29,922 bases of DNA from MED-G82 sp964342675 (GTDB lineage: Bacteria; Pseudomonadota; Gammaproteobacteria; Magnimaribacterales; D2472). Shown here piece by piece: positions 1-6,770 of this stretch; positions within the stretch are counted from its first letter, which is position 1, and each line of letters begins with the position of its first letter. Where the stretch lies: contig CAYFFR010000017.1 of NCBI GenBank assembly GCA_964342675.1, positions 1 to 29,922 on the forward strand, read 5' to 3'. The notes beneath the pieces are model-generated. The model did not search any database. It worked only from the letters and a program-made list of their open reading frames with translations, and was not told the DNA's origin. The translations under genes and the position numbers were made by a program.

Positions 1-36
1 CTTGTGTCGGTGGTTCGATTCCACCTCTGGGCACCA
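1..36 (+). tRNA. tRNA-Phe, 3' part only
   Basis: Only the 3' half-end is in the window. The T stem pairs GGTGG (9-13) with CCACC (21-25) around the canonical loop TTCGATT (14-20). The acceptor strand TCTGGGC (26-32) is followed by discriminator A33 and an encoded CCA (34-36). The variable loop GTGTC (4-8) and acceptor end GGGCACCA match gammaproteobacterial tRNA-Phe, but the anticodon lies outside the window, so the identity is a family-level guess. The stop codon of the opposing gene begins at the very next base, so there is no spacer. A run of seven T at 47-53 could help termination. Confidence 0.85.
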
Positions 37-426
37 TTATTGATTATTTTTTTGTAGGCCTTTAATAAGGAGGTACCCGATCGCTGCAAAAACAAATTCA
101 ATGATCATATACCCTACAAAAATAAAGTCCGGCATACCATCTAAAATCATACTTAGTGCTCTGCCAAGCCCAATACCTGTCATAAACACTATTAGGGACC
201 AAAGTGCAGGAAGTTGTATATCCTTATTGACTGCTCCAAGTATCCATAATGTGGCAAAGCCAATATAAAGGCCCATCACTGCACGAAAGATATTTGCCAT
301 ATTGTTGTTAGTCAGTTCTATTTCATACAATCGAGGTAAACTTTCAGCAGGATTGAAACCATAGCCAAGTGATACTAGCGATACTCCAACGGCATTAAAT
401 ATAAGAAAAAATGATTCTTTAGTCAT
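37..426 (-). CDS. DUF4345-like four-helix membrane protein
   Basis: A 129-residue integral membrane protein with about four hydrophobic segments (near residues 6-24, 46-66, 72-92 and 98-122) and no catalytic motif I recognise. The layout, with a conserved-looking 'FRAVMGLYIGFATLWILGA' helix in the middle, resembles the DUF4345 family of small bacterial inner-membrane proteins of unknown function. That assignment is from memory of the family pattern and is tentative. The gene ends tail to tail against the tRNA. On its strand a TACAAT hexamer lies seven bases before the ATG and no Shine-Dalgarno sequence is visible, so a leaderless transcript is possible. Confidence 0.7.
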   Translation of the reverse strand: MTKESFFLIFNAVGVSLVSLGYGFNPAESLPRLYEIELTNNNMANIFRAVMGLYIGFATLWILGAVNKDIQLPALWSLIVFMTGIGLGRALSMILDGMPDFIFVGYMIIEFVFAAIGYLLIKGLQKNNQ

Positions 427-510
427 GCTTAATATTGTACTACTTAATTGACTTATAAATTGCTAAATGATTCTTTGTATAATTAGATTGAGCTCTGCAG
501 CCAAAATATA

Positions 511-536
511 TTTCGTGCACGAAAAATATCGTGCAC
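511..536. promoter_or_regulatory. GTGCAC palindrome pair / hairpin
   Basis: Bases 511-524 form a perfect 14-bp palindrome, TTTCGTGCACGAAA. A second, imperfect copy of its core (TCGTGCAC, 529-536) lies 16 bp further on, centre to centre. The two copies can also fold into one hairpin, GTGCACGA (515-522) with TCGTGCAC (529-536) and a 6-base loop. The site lies after the TonB receptor stop and before the DUF4345-like gene on the minus strand. It could be a receptor terminator, although its T tract is poor, or a paired operator for the next gene. The sequence alone does not decide. Confidence 0.5.
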
Positions 537-557
537 AAAATATAAAAATATTAATGC

Positions 558-2801
558 TTAGAAAACTAATTTAAACTTAAGACCATAATTTCTGCCAGGT
601 AATGGCACCTCATTCTTAACAAAAGAAGAGTGATTACGAGCCACTTCATCCAATAAGTTATTAGCAAAGATTGAAAGTCTTAACTTGCTTTGATCGTTGA
701 TATTAAATGTTTTAACAAATCTAGCATCTAACATTTGATAGCCGCTTGTTGCTGTTTCATTTATCCCAACATTATTTTGTTTTTTAACATCTTTGAAGTT
801 CAATTTAAACATCATACTATCTCGAGAAAAAGCGATGCTATAGATATTTCTGGCTGGGTTAAGTCTCGGTATATTACTACCATCAGAGAGCTTACCATTC
901 ACTTCATCTCTTCCAAAAGATAAAGTTAGCTCTCCTGCTCCTACATTCATTGTTCTACCAATTTCTAATTCATAACCATCTAAATCAGCATCTTGTTGCA
1001 GATAATTCGCAAGAATTAATCCCGCATGATCATCATGCCCTTCTTCGTGCTCTTCATCATGCTCTTCATGCTCCTCTTCGCTTTCATCTAAGAGATAAAT
1101 GTAATTATCAACATCATTCTTAAAGATTGTTGCTATTGCATAAACACCCTCATTCCTGTAATTAAGCGTGAAATCAATATTGTTTGATTTTTCAGAACTT
1201 AGATTGGTATTTCCTACCTCAAACCTACCTGTAGATAAGTGAGGTCCGTTCATAAAGAGCTCAACTACAGATGGAGATCTCTCAACATTTGCAAAACCAA
1301 AACTTAAATCCAACAAATCATTAAGCTCACGACCGAAAGAAAATGCAAAGCTTGTATTGCTCATGTCTTTATTGAAATAAGCTGTTTCCATCTCTTCTTC
1401 ATGGTCTTCTTCATGATGCTCTTCTTCATGGTCTTCTTCGTGATGCTCTTCTTCATGTTGGGAGCTTACTGAGCCTTTTTTATCAACCTGATCATATCTA
1501 AATCCAAAATCTAGATGAAAGTTATCAAAGTTCCTGCTTAAATAATATCCAAACGTAACTTCATCACTTGTAGCAGGATTCATAAAAGCCTCGGCTCCAA
1601 TAATTGAAGTGTCCTCATTCGAAAAAGTGACAGCAACTTTTTGAGACATAGCCTCATTAGAAAAGTCCAAAGTAATACCACTTTCAGAGGCATCATTAGC
1701 AAACACCGTGGGTCCTTCTTCATGCCCATGACCTTCATGCTCTTCTCCATGCTCTTCTCCGTGTTCTTCACCTTCAGCATGCTGCTCAGTCAAGGTGTAA
1801 TCACTATCTCTCATATAAAAATCCATTGATTTAAGCAGCATTCCATCTAAGTTAATTGAGCCTTTGATATCCAGCTTATCTGAGTCAGTAGCAGAAAATA
1901 TTCTTTCTTCCTCATGCTCTTCTTCCTCATGCTCTTCTTCACCATGTTCTTCTCCATGGAAAGGTATGCCATAGATGCTCTCAATGTTACTCATTGATAT
2001 GCCTAAATAACCCCAATCACCAGTCTTAGAAAGTCCAAACCTGGAAGATTCAGATTCAAAATCAGAATTAGCTAAATAACCTAGATCCTCTGCATGTTCT
2101 TCTTCATGTTCTTCTTCATGCTCTTCTTCATGATGCTCTTCTTCTGCATGAAGAATGGCTCCATTTGGTACATCAAAGTTATCAAACTCTGAATTCTTAT
2201 AAGCCAGAGTCAGATTTAATCCATTGAAATTATTTGCATAAGAAAGGCTTTGAGAATTCCCATCATTAACTGATTGATTTTCATACCCTAGCTCAAGCTT
2301 AGGTTTGTCAATATCTGTTTTCGCTATGGAGCTATCAACTACATTTACAATACCACCTATCGTTCCATTAGAGTAAAGTAGTGAAGATGGTCCGCGCACA
2401 ATTTCAATCTGCTGAATATTATTTAAATCTAAATCGTTGATATGATCAGCGCCAAGACCTGACACATCTCGATTAACCACTCCATTATTTAGGATTTTAA
2501 CTCGACTTCCTGACATCCCTCTAATGATTGGTTGCCCAACACCGGATCCATAGTCCCCTGATGATACTCCCAATAGACCATCTAAATATTCGCCTAAGCT
2601 TTGAGTGGCTGTATCAGAAATCTCTTCATTGCTAACCACATGAAGTGGGTTTTCTATATCACTTAATGATTTGTCTATAAAAGACGCTGTGACTATGATT
2701 TCATCTGTTTCTGCTCCGACTATTTTATTTGATAATAAAGCGCTTGTAGTGAAAGCTCCCAGAGCAATAGCAATCGTAAGCGCATTGAAATAATTATTCA
2801 T
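558..2801 (-). CDS. TonB-dependent receptor, ZnuD-like, His/Glu-rich loops
   Basis: An outer-membrane TonB-dependent receptor of 747 residues. It has a signal peptide (about 1-30), a TonB box-like segment DEIIVTAS (33-40), a plug domain (about 45-157, with IRGMSGSR and IEIVRGPSSLLYSNGTIGG) and a 22-strand-type barrel ending in the aromatic C-terminus GLKFKLVF. Five acidic His-rich insertions lie at residues 218-237, 282-300, 340-362, 448-471 and 573-593. These positions suit surface loops and recall the His-rich metal-binding loops of the zinc receptor ZnuD, so zinc (or possibly copper) uptake is the likely role. An AGGAGG ribosome site (2807-2812) supports the start. A small exported HDH/CxxC protein is encoded 41 bases upstream, probably in the same transcript. 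Energy would come from a TonB complex such as the one encoded at 18338-23628. The metal is inferred, not shown. Confidence 0.93.
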   Translation of the reverse strand: MNNYFNALTIAIALGAFTTSALLSNKIVGAETDEIIVTASFIDKSLSDIENPLHVVSNEEISDTATQSLGEYLDGLLGVSSGDYGSGVGQPIIRGMSGSRVKILNNGVVNRDVSGLGADHINDLDLNNIQQIEIVRGPSSLLYSNGTIGGIVNVVDSSIAKTDIDKPKLELGYENQSVNDGNSQSLSYANNFNGLNLTLAYKNSEFDNFDVPNGAILHAEEEHHEEEHEEEHEEEHAEDLGYLANSDFESESSRFGLSKTGDWGYLGISMSNIESIYGIPFHGEEHGEEEHEEEEHEEERIFSATDSDKLDIKGSINLDGMLLKSMDFYMRDSDYTLTEQHAEGEEHGEEHGEEHEGHGHEEGPTVFANDASESGITLDFSNEAMSQKVAVTFSNEDTSIIGAEAFMNPATSDEVTFGYYLSRNFDNFHLDFGFRYDQVDKKGSVSSQHEEEHHEEDHEEEHHEEDHEEEMETAYFNKDMSNTSFAFSFGRELNDLLDLSFGFANVERSPSVVELFMNGPHLSTGRFEVGNTNLSSEKSNNIDFTLNYRNEGVYAIATIFKNDVDNYIYLLDESEEEHEEHDEEHEEGHDDHAGLILANYLQQDADLDGYELEIGRTMNVGAGELTLSFGRDEVNGKLSDGSNIPRLNPARNIYSIAFSRDSMMFKLNFKDVKKQNNVGINETATSGYQMLDARFVKTFNINDQSKLRLSIFANNLLDEVARNHSSFVKNEVPLPGRNYGLKFKLVF
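1023..2150 (-). repeat. Five interspersed His/Glu-coding tracts in the receptor
   Basis: Within the receptor gene, five low-complexity tracts encode HEEEH-type repeats: 2091-2150, 1902-1958, 1716-1784, 1389-1460 and 1023-1085. On the plus strand they read as imperfect repeats of units such as CTTCTTCATGCTCTTC. They are separated by ordinary barrel-coding sequence of 100 to 320 bases. This looks like repeated local expansion of a short codon block inside several loops. They are coding repeats; there is no CRISPR-like spacing or dyad. Confidence 0.9.
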
Positions 2802-2806
2802 TTATA

Positions 2807-2812
2807 CCTCCT
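2807..2812 (-). promoter_or_regulatory. Strong Shine-Dalgarno for the TonB receptor
   Basis: On the minus strand AGGAGG lies five bases before the receptor ATG. It is one of the few perfect Shine-Dalgarno hexamers in the window, which suggests efficient translation of the receptor. Confidence 0.85.
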
Positions 2813-2842
2813 ATTTGGTTTGTGAAAATTTAAATAAAGTAT

Positions 2843-3109
2843 TTAAATTTTAGGAGGTGCTCTTGAAGAGTAGTGTTGAGGTGTGAGTGAGATCAGGTTC
2901 TCAGAAACCTCAGTTGTCTGAGAGTATTGAATATAATTCGGACCAGATGTTGATCCTGAATCAAAAGATTCAGATATTTCATTATTACATAACTGGCACT
3001 CTATTTGAGAGCTTGTGTTACTTGAGTGATCATGCAAGACCTCAGCAGATAAGGCTATAGCAAAGATCAACCCAACAGCAATAACAAGGTTTTTATTCAA
3101 TCTCGTCAT
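2843..3109 (-). CDS. Small exported HDH/CxxC protein, metal-linked
   Basis: An 88-residue protein with an N-terminal hydrophobic signal segment (about 8-22), then HDH (26-28), a CQLC pair (C38, C41) and a C-terminal SRAPP segment (82-86). The His cluster, CxxC and terminal RAPP resemble DUF2946-type small exported proteins found next to metal-related genes. The match is by pattern only. It lies 41 bases upstream of the His-rich TonB receptor on the same strand, so the two are probably co-transcribed. A periplasmic metal-binding or sensing role is plausible. There is no lipobox and no visible enzyme motif. No clear ribosome site precedes the ATG. Confidence 0.75.
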   Translation of the reverse strand: MTRLNKNLVIAVGLIFAIALSAEVLHDHSSNTSSQIECQLCNNEISESFDSGSTSGPNYIQYSQTTEVSENLISLTPQHYSSRAPPKI

Positions 3110-3150
3110 ACAGCAGTTATTTTATTCATTTTTTTTAGTATGTAAATGTA

Positions 3151-3179
3151 GAAATATAAAGAATTGATAAATATATTTC
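3151..3179. promoter_or_regulatory. Inverted repeat GAAATATA-N13-TATATTTC
   Basis: An 8-bp perfect inverted repeat (3151-3158 and 3172-3179) with a 13-base spacer sits in the 89-base divergent gap between the small HDH protein and the exported protein at 3199. The position suits an operator for either side. The sequence is AT-rich, so chance is a real alternative, and it does not match the Zur consensus I know. Confidence 0.35.
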
Positions 3180-3192
3180 TTTGCCATAATAT
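3164..3192 (+). promoter_or_regulatory. Candidate sigma-70 promoter for the 3199 gene
   Basis: TTGATA (3164-3169) and TAATAT (3187-3192) are separated by 17 bases. Transcription would start at or next to the ATG at 3199, and no Shine-Dalgarno sequence is present, so the mRNA may be leaderless. The -35 element overlaps the inverted repeat at 3151-3179. Confidence 0.4.
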
Positions 3193-3198
3193 AAAAAG

Positions 3199-3582
3199 AT
3201 GAATAAATTATTAGCAGGCCTCATATTATTAATTCCATTATATTCTCTAGGATCTATTTCTAATGCTGAAGTCAGAAATGAAATTCAAGCAGTCATAAAT
3301 GCCTCAACCTTTCCACAGTCAGTTGATGCAGTGACAGATTTAGTAGAAATGAATACAAGCACTCGGGGAATCGTTTATATATATCAAGTCAATTATGATC
3401 AGGACCAATTGGGTCCTATATCGACAGTCATGAAGAATTTGGAGCAACAAAATCTCAATACCTTGTGCACCAATCCTGTCATGGATTGGTACAAGACTAA
3501 TGACGTAGATATGATCTATTGGTATTTTGATAAATCAGAGAATTTTGTCTCCTCTTTTACAATCAACTCAAATAGATGTTAA
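3199..3582 (+). CDS. Exported protein of unknown function
   Basis: A 127-residue protein with a clear signal peptide (about 1-23, cleavage probably after SNA). The mature part is small and mixed in charge, with two cysteines near the end (LCTNP and the terminal NRC) that could form a disulfide in the periplasm. The C-terminal half, with strands around MIYWYFD and FVSSFTIN, suggests a compact alpha/beta fold. I do not recognise the family. It is monocistronic: the gene behind it diverges and the next one converges, leaving an 18-base gap. A candidate promoter abuts the start codon. Confidence 0.75.
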   Translation: MNKLLAGLILLIPLYSLGSISNAEVRNEIQAVINASTFPQSVDAVTDLVEMNTSTRGIVYIYQVNYDQDQLGPISTVMKNLEQQNLNTLCTNPVMDWYKTNDVDMIYWYFDKSENFVSSFTINSNRC

Positions 3583-3600
3583 TTAGATTGTAAGGTGAAA

Positions 3601-4389
3601 TCAAAGGAAAACTTTGCCTTTCAAATAGATAAACGAATGACCGCCAAGCATCACTCTATTGCCTAAAAGCTCACACTGAATTTCACCGCCCCTATTAGAT
3701 ATTTGTCTTGCTATGAGATGTTGCTTATTAAGTCTTTGTGCCCAAAATGGGGTCATCAAGGTATGAGCTGAGCCAGTCACAGGATCTTCATCAACCCCTG
3801 ATTTCGGAAAAAAGCATCTGGAAACAAAATCACAATTCTTACCAGTTGAAGTTACTATTAATCCCATAGAGTCTAATTCTGATATTTTATTAAAGTCTGG
3901 TATAAAAGTTTTAATTGCATTTTCATCATCTACTATAACCATATGTTTTGTTAGTCCTGTATATGCCTCTTTAATAGCAATATCTAAAATCTTGCTTAAA
4001 GGTGTAATGTCTTCAATCAATTTAGGCTCATCAGCAGGAAAATCTAAGTAAATGATGTCTTGTTCTTTTGTGGCAACCAGTTTTCCATGATCATGACAAA
4101 TAAACTCTAACTTCTGAGAGTTTTGTTCTTCAAAATATTCAAATATTACTCTTGCCGATGCTAATGTTGCATGCCCACATAAATCAACTTCAACTGTAGG
4201 AGTAAACCAACGAATTAAATATGGCTTAGATGACACATCAACAAAAGCTGTTTCAGACAAATTATTCTCCATTGCGATTTGCTGCATCATTTTAGTGTCT
4301 AAAGGGTCTTTTAAAATTACAACTGCAGCAGGATTTCCTTTAAACTTGGAGTTTGTAAATGCATCAACTTGGAAGATATCAAGTTTCAT
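3601..4389 (-). CDS. PhzF-family isomerase/epimerase-like protein
   Basis: A 262-residue member of the PhzF (phenazine biosynthesis-like, YddE) family, which has the diaminopimelate epimerase fold. Visible family motifs are KGNPAAVVIL near the N-terminus, NLSETAFV (with Glu46 at the place of the PhzF catalytic Glu45), DLCGHATLASA (69-79), the DEDPVTGSAHTLM motif in the second half, and a late SNRGGEIQCE stretch. Length matches YddE-type proteins. No phenazine genes are nearby, so the substrate is unknown and a housekeeping or detoxifying isomerase role is more likely. It diverges from thiD across a 51-base gap. Confidence 0.93.
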   Translation of the reverse strand: MKLDIFQVDAFTNSKFKGNPAAVVILKDPLDTKMMQQIAMENNLSETAFVDVSSKPYLIRWFTPTVEVDLCGHATLASARVIFEYFEEQNSQKLEFICHDHGKLVATKEQDIIYLDFPADEPKLIEDITPLSKILDIAIKEAYTGLTKHMVIVDDENAIKTFIPDFNKISELDSMGLIVTSTGKNCDFVSRCFFPKSGVDEDPVTGSAHTLMTPFWAQRLNKQHLIARQISNRGGEIQCELLGNRVMLGGHSFIYLKGKVFL

Positions 4390-4440
4390 AGTGTAAGTAG
4401 TATTATAAAGCTCGTAATCATTGAATTGCAGCTAAACTGA

Positions 4441-5235
4441 ATGAAGATGAAAAATAATATTAATATAGTCTTAACTATTGCAGGTTCAGACTCATCTGGT
4501 GGAGCTGGTATTCAGGCTGATATCAAAACCATTACATCTCTTGGGGGTTATGCTGCTACAGTTATTACATCGGTGACTTCTCAGAACACACAAGGAGTTC
4601 AAGGTATTTTAGATATACCAACTGAAGAAATCATATCTCAATTTGATTCTGTAGAGACAGACTTAAATATTCGGGTAATCAAAACTGGGATGATAAATAA
4701 TACAAAAATAATCAGAGAAATTGTTAATAGATCAAAAAACATTTTCCTTGTTGTAGATCCGGTGATGGTGGCTTCTTCGGGTGATGTGCTAGTTAATAAT
4801 GATGTATTCAAACAAATTAGATCTAATTTGATTCCGCATGCGACTATAGTTACTCCAAATATTCCTGAAGCTGAAATATTAGCTGATATGAAAATTAATA
4901 GCATTGAAGATCAAATAAAAGCTGGGAAGAAAATATTAAAACTTGGGCCAAAGAATGTTTTGGTTAAAGGCGGTCATGCGAATACATCTAGCATATGTGA
5001 TGTCTTAATCAGTGATCATCAAGAAAAAGTTTTTGAGAACCCTAAGATTGAATCTAAAAATACTCACGGCACAGGATGCACCCTTGCAAGTGCTATAGCC
5101 ACATTCTTAGGGAATGATCTAGGCATCACTAAATCAGTACATAAATCCATCCAATATGTTCGTTATCTTTTAGAGAAGTCTCCAGATATAGGGGCTGGAA
5201 ATGGGCCGCTCCATCATGGCCTAAGAAATGACTAG
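4441..5235 (+). CDS. thiD: Hydroxymethylpyrimidine/phosphomethylpyrimidine kinase
   Basis: ThiD phosphorylates hydroxymethylpyrimidine (HMP) and then HMP phosphate, giving the pyrimidine diphosphate used to make thiamine phosphate. The 264 residues carry the ribokinase-fold signatures: TIAGSDSSGGAGIQADIKT at the N-terminus, VVDPVMVASSGD in the middle, VTPNIPEAEIL, and the anion-hole and catalytic segment THGTGCTLASAIA near the end. No other thiamine gene is visible here. A lone thiD is common in reduced marine genomes, where it may serve HMP salvage; that is inference. The second ATG (4447) is a possible alternative start. The stop overlaps the stop of the converging gene by three bases. Confidence 0.96.
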   Translation: MKMKNNINIVLTIAGSDSSGGAGIQADIKTITSLGGYAATVITSVTSQNTQGVQGILDIPTEEIISQFDSVETDLNIRVIKTGMINNTKIIREIVNRSKNIFLVVDPVMVASSGDVLVNNDVFKQIRSNLIPHATIVTPNIPEAEILADMKINSIEDQIKAGKKILKLGPKNVLVKGGHANTSSICDVLISDHQEKVFENPKIESKNTHGTGCTLASAIATFLGNDLGITKSVHKSIQYVRYLLEKSPDIGAGNGPLHHGLRND

Positions 5236-5462
5236 GCCCTCTTAGATCTCCTACTAAAACTCATCCTAATTGAGAATACTCTAACTAAAGCAACAAACGT
5301 TATCACTGATTGGATAAAGATAGAAATTAAAAGTGTGTTCTTCCAACTCCAAATATCAATCGTGAGCCAAAGAAGAAGTGTTTGGAGAGGGAAGTTTATT
5401 AGGACGCCCATAATTACAACTATTACACTTTCTCTAAGAGCGGCTTTTTCTGTTCTGTTCAT
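5232..5462 (-). CDS. Small two-helix membrane protein
   Basis: A 76-residue protein with two hydrophobic helices (roughly residues 13-33 and 40-60) and a basic end, IRMSFSRRSKRA. The layout ES-helix-helix-VRVFSIRMSF resembles small membrane proteins of the DUF7220 type, which also occur in marine phage genomes; this is a tentative pattern match. I chose the ATG at 5462 because AAGGAA (5468-5473) lies five bases upstream. The longer reading to 5498 would overlap the sulfotransferase-like gene. It is the last gene of a minus-strand run 6407-5232. Confidence 0.7.
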   Translation of the reverse strand: MNRTEKAALRESVIVVIMGVLINFPLQTLLLWLTIDIWSWKNTLLISIFIQSVITFVALVRVFSIRMSFSRRSKRA

Positions 5463-5476
5463 TTTATTTCCTTGAT

Positions 5477-6100
5477 TTACAGCATAGGATAATCGCATCT
5501 ATGCATAATTTCATTAGATAAAAAAGAATTTATATATTCTATTTCCTTGGATTCCAATTTAGGTACTGCTAAAGAATTACCAATATCATAATCGTGTTTT
5601 CCCCGTCCATTTATATATTCATCCATTCTAGTAAACTCAAGCCCTCTATTGCCCAAAATCTTAGTTAAAGTTTTATAAAATCCATCTTGATCTTGATGAA
5701 AATCTTCAATTCTTATAATAACTGCATGAGGAACTTCTTTCACTAATCTAAGATAACTGGCTGTTTTCTTATTCCACATACATATAGAATTCTCATAGTC
5801 CTCAATAGAAGAACTAACAAAATCATAGAAAGATAAGTCTCTTATTTTAGGATAGTGTTCATAATAAGGCTCAGCATGCATTGCTTTTAACCAGGAATAA
5901 GGGTTTCTTAAACATATTACAAAAAGACAATTATCAACAGGGAATTTGATCCATTCTTCTTGAAGCGGGGCTAACCTATGTTTCCAGCCTAAATAATCAT
6001 AATGATTAAATTTGAGATCAAAATTCTTACCAACAAAAAAACCTATAGCGTTTGTTCCGCTATGCCTTTCGCCAAATATTTTTATTGAATTAATCTTCAA
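5477..6100 (-). CDS. Sulfotransferase-like P-loop protein
   Basis: A 207-residue soluble protein with the two hallmarks of the sulfotransferase fold. These are an N-terminal phosphosulfate-binding loop, FGERHSGTN (9-17), and a central strand-turn-helix LRNPYSWLKAM (64-74) that would bind the 3' phosphate of PAPS. It is shorter than typical carbohydrate sulfotransferases (250-300 residues) but has both ends of the fold. The acceptor is unknown; surface glycans or lipids are usual for bacterial relatives. It overlaps the YbjQ-family gene by 11 bases and precedes the small membrane protein by 14. No PAPS-making genes are in the window. Confidence 0.82.
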   Translation of the reverse strand: MKINSIKIFGERHSGTNAIGFFVGKNFDLKFNHYDYLGWKHRLAPLQEEWIKFPVDNCLFVICLRNPYSWLKAMHAEPYYEHYPKIRDLSFYDFVSSSIEDYENSICMWNKKTASYLRLVKEVPHAVIIRIEDFHQDQDGFYKTLTKILGNRGLEFTRMDEYINGRGKHDYDIGNSLAVPKLESKEIEYINSFLSNEIMHRCDYPML

Positions 6101-6407
6101 GCTTTACAGCTGTCCCATATGCAATGACTTCAGATGCCCCTGGAGCAATAGTTGAGGTTTGAAATCTAAAATTGATAACTGCATCAGCCCCCTTAGACTT
6201 AGCTTCTTCAACCATTCTTTCCATGGCCTCATCTCTAGCAGAAGATAAAAGTTTTGAATAACTTTGAAGCTCTCCGCCGACTAAGTTCTTTAGACTAGCT
6301 AATATATCACTTCCAACATGACGTGCCCTAACTGTGCTGCCAGTAACTATACCCAAATAGGATGTAATATTTCTATTTTCTACTGATGGAGAACTTAAAA
6401 CTAACAT
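6090..6407 (-). CDS. ybjQ: UPF0145 / YbjQ-family protein
   Basis: A 105-residue protein that matches the UPF0145 (YbjQ) family over its full length. Key features are the opening strand MLVLSSPSVENRNITSYLGIV, the middle segment GGELQSYSKLLSSARDEAMERM, and the closing KGADAVINFRFQTS followed by EVIAYGTAV. Members form a pentameric beta-barrel-like ring and have been called putative heavy-metal-binding proteins; the biological role is not established. It is the first gene of the minus-strand run with the sulfotransferase-like and small membrane genes, and it diverges from hspQ with only 15 bases between the starts. Confidence 0.9.
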   Translation of the reverse strand: MLVLSSPSVENRNITSYLGIVTGSTVRARHVGSDILASLKNLVGGELQSYSKLLSSARDEAMERMVEEAKSKGADAVINFRFQTSTIAPGASEVIAYGTAVKLED

Positions 6408-6422
6408 TTCTTAAAGTATATA

Positions 6423-6770
6423 ATGAGTGTAATGATAAATGATGATTACATCGAAACAAAGTTTGCTATAGGTGCAATAGTAAAACATAAGTTCCTAGAT
6501 TTCAGGGGTGTGATATATGACGTTGATCCAGAGTTTAATAATACTGAAGAATGGTACTTATCTATTCCACAAGCTTTCAGACCTAAAAAAGAACAACCTT
6601 TCTATCATCTGCTAGCTGAAAACGGTAGTATATTTTATAACGCTTATGTGTCTGAACAGAATTTGTTAATGGATGAGCCAGCTAAAGAATGCAGGCATCC
6701 TGAAATCAAAAAACTTTTTTCAGATTTTGATGGAAATAAATATCAACCAATTAGTTCCAAAGTTAATTAG
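6423..6770 (+). CDS. hspQ: Heat shock protein HspQ
   Basis: HspQ (YccV) binds hemimethylated oriC DNA in E. coli and acts as a specificity-enhancing factor for the Lon protease. The 115 residues contain the family core: KFAIGAIVKHKFLDFRGVIYDVDPEF, then FRPKKEQPFYHLLAENG and YVSEQNLL. It is about ten residues longer than E. coli HspQ. A perfect TATAAT (6419-6424) overlaps the first ATG. If that hexamer is a real -10 element, translation would instead start at the ATG at 6432, on a nearly leaderless mRNA. The stop overlaps the converging aminotransferase stop by eight bases. Confidence 0.93.
   Translation: MSVMINDDYIETKFAIGAIVKHKFLDFRGVIYDVDPEFNNTEEWYLSIPQAFRPKKEQPFYHLLAENGSIFYNAYVSEQNLLMDEPAKECRHPEIKKLFSDFDGNKYQPISSKVN

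Noticed and set aside
1..60. tRNA-linked integration site (att) at the window start
   Set aside because: A tRNA 3' end is present, but no integrase and no repeat of the tRNA end was seen further along.
1580..1829. Open frames on both strands within the His-rich receptor (1580-1780 minus, 1641-1829 plus)
   Set aside because: They come from the biased codon repeats of the receptor read in other frames; no ribosome sites and no family motifs.
1023..2150. CRISPR-like repeats
   Set aside because: The repeats are in frame, encode His/Glu tracts, vary in length and have no dyad or regular spacers.
3110..3198. Zur box ahead of the metal-receptor operon
   Set aside because: The gap was read for a GTTATA-type dyad; only the unrelated GAAATATA inverted repeat was found.
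5463..5498. Longer start (5498) for the small membrane protein
   Set aside because: It would overlap the sulfotransferase-like gene, while AAGGAA five bases before the ATG at 5462 gives a good start.
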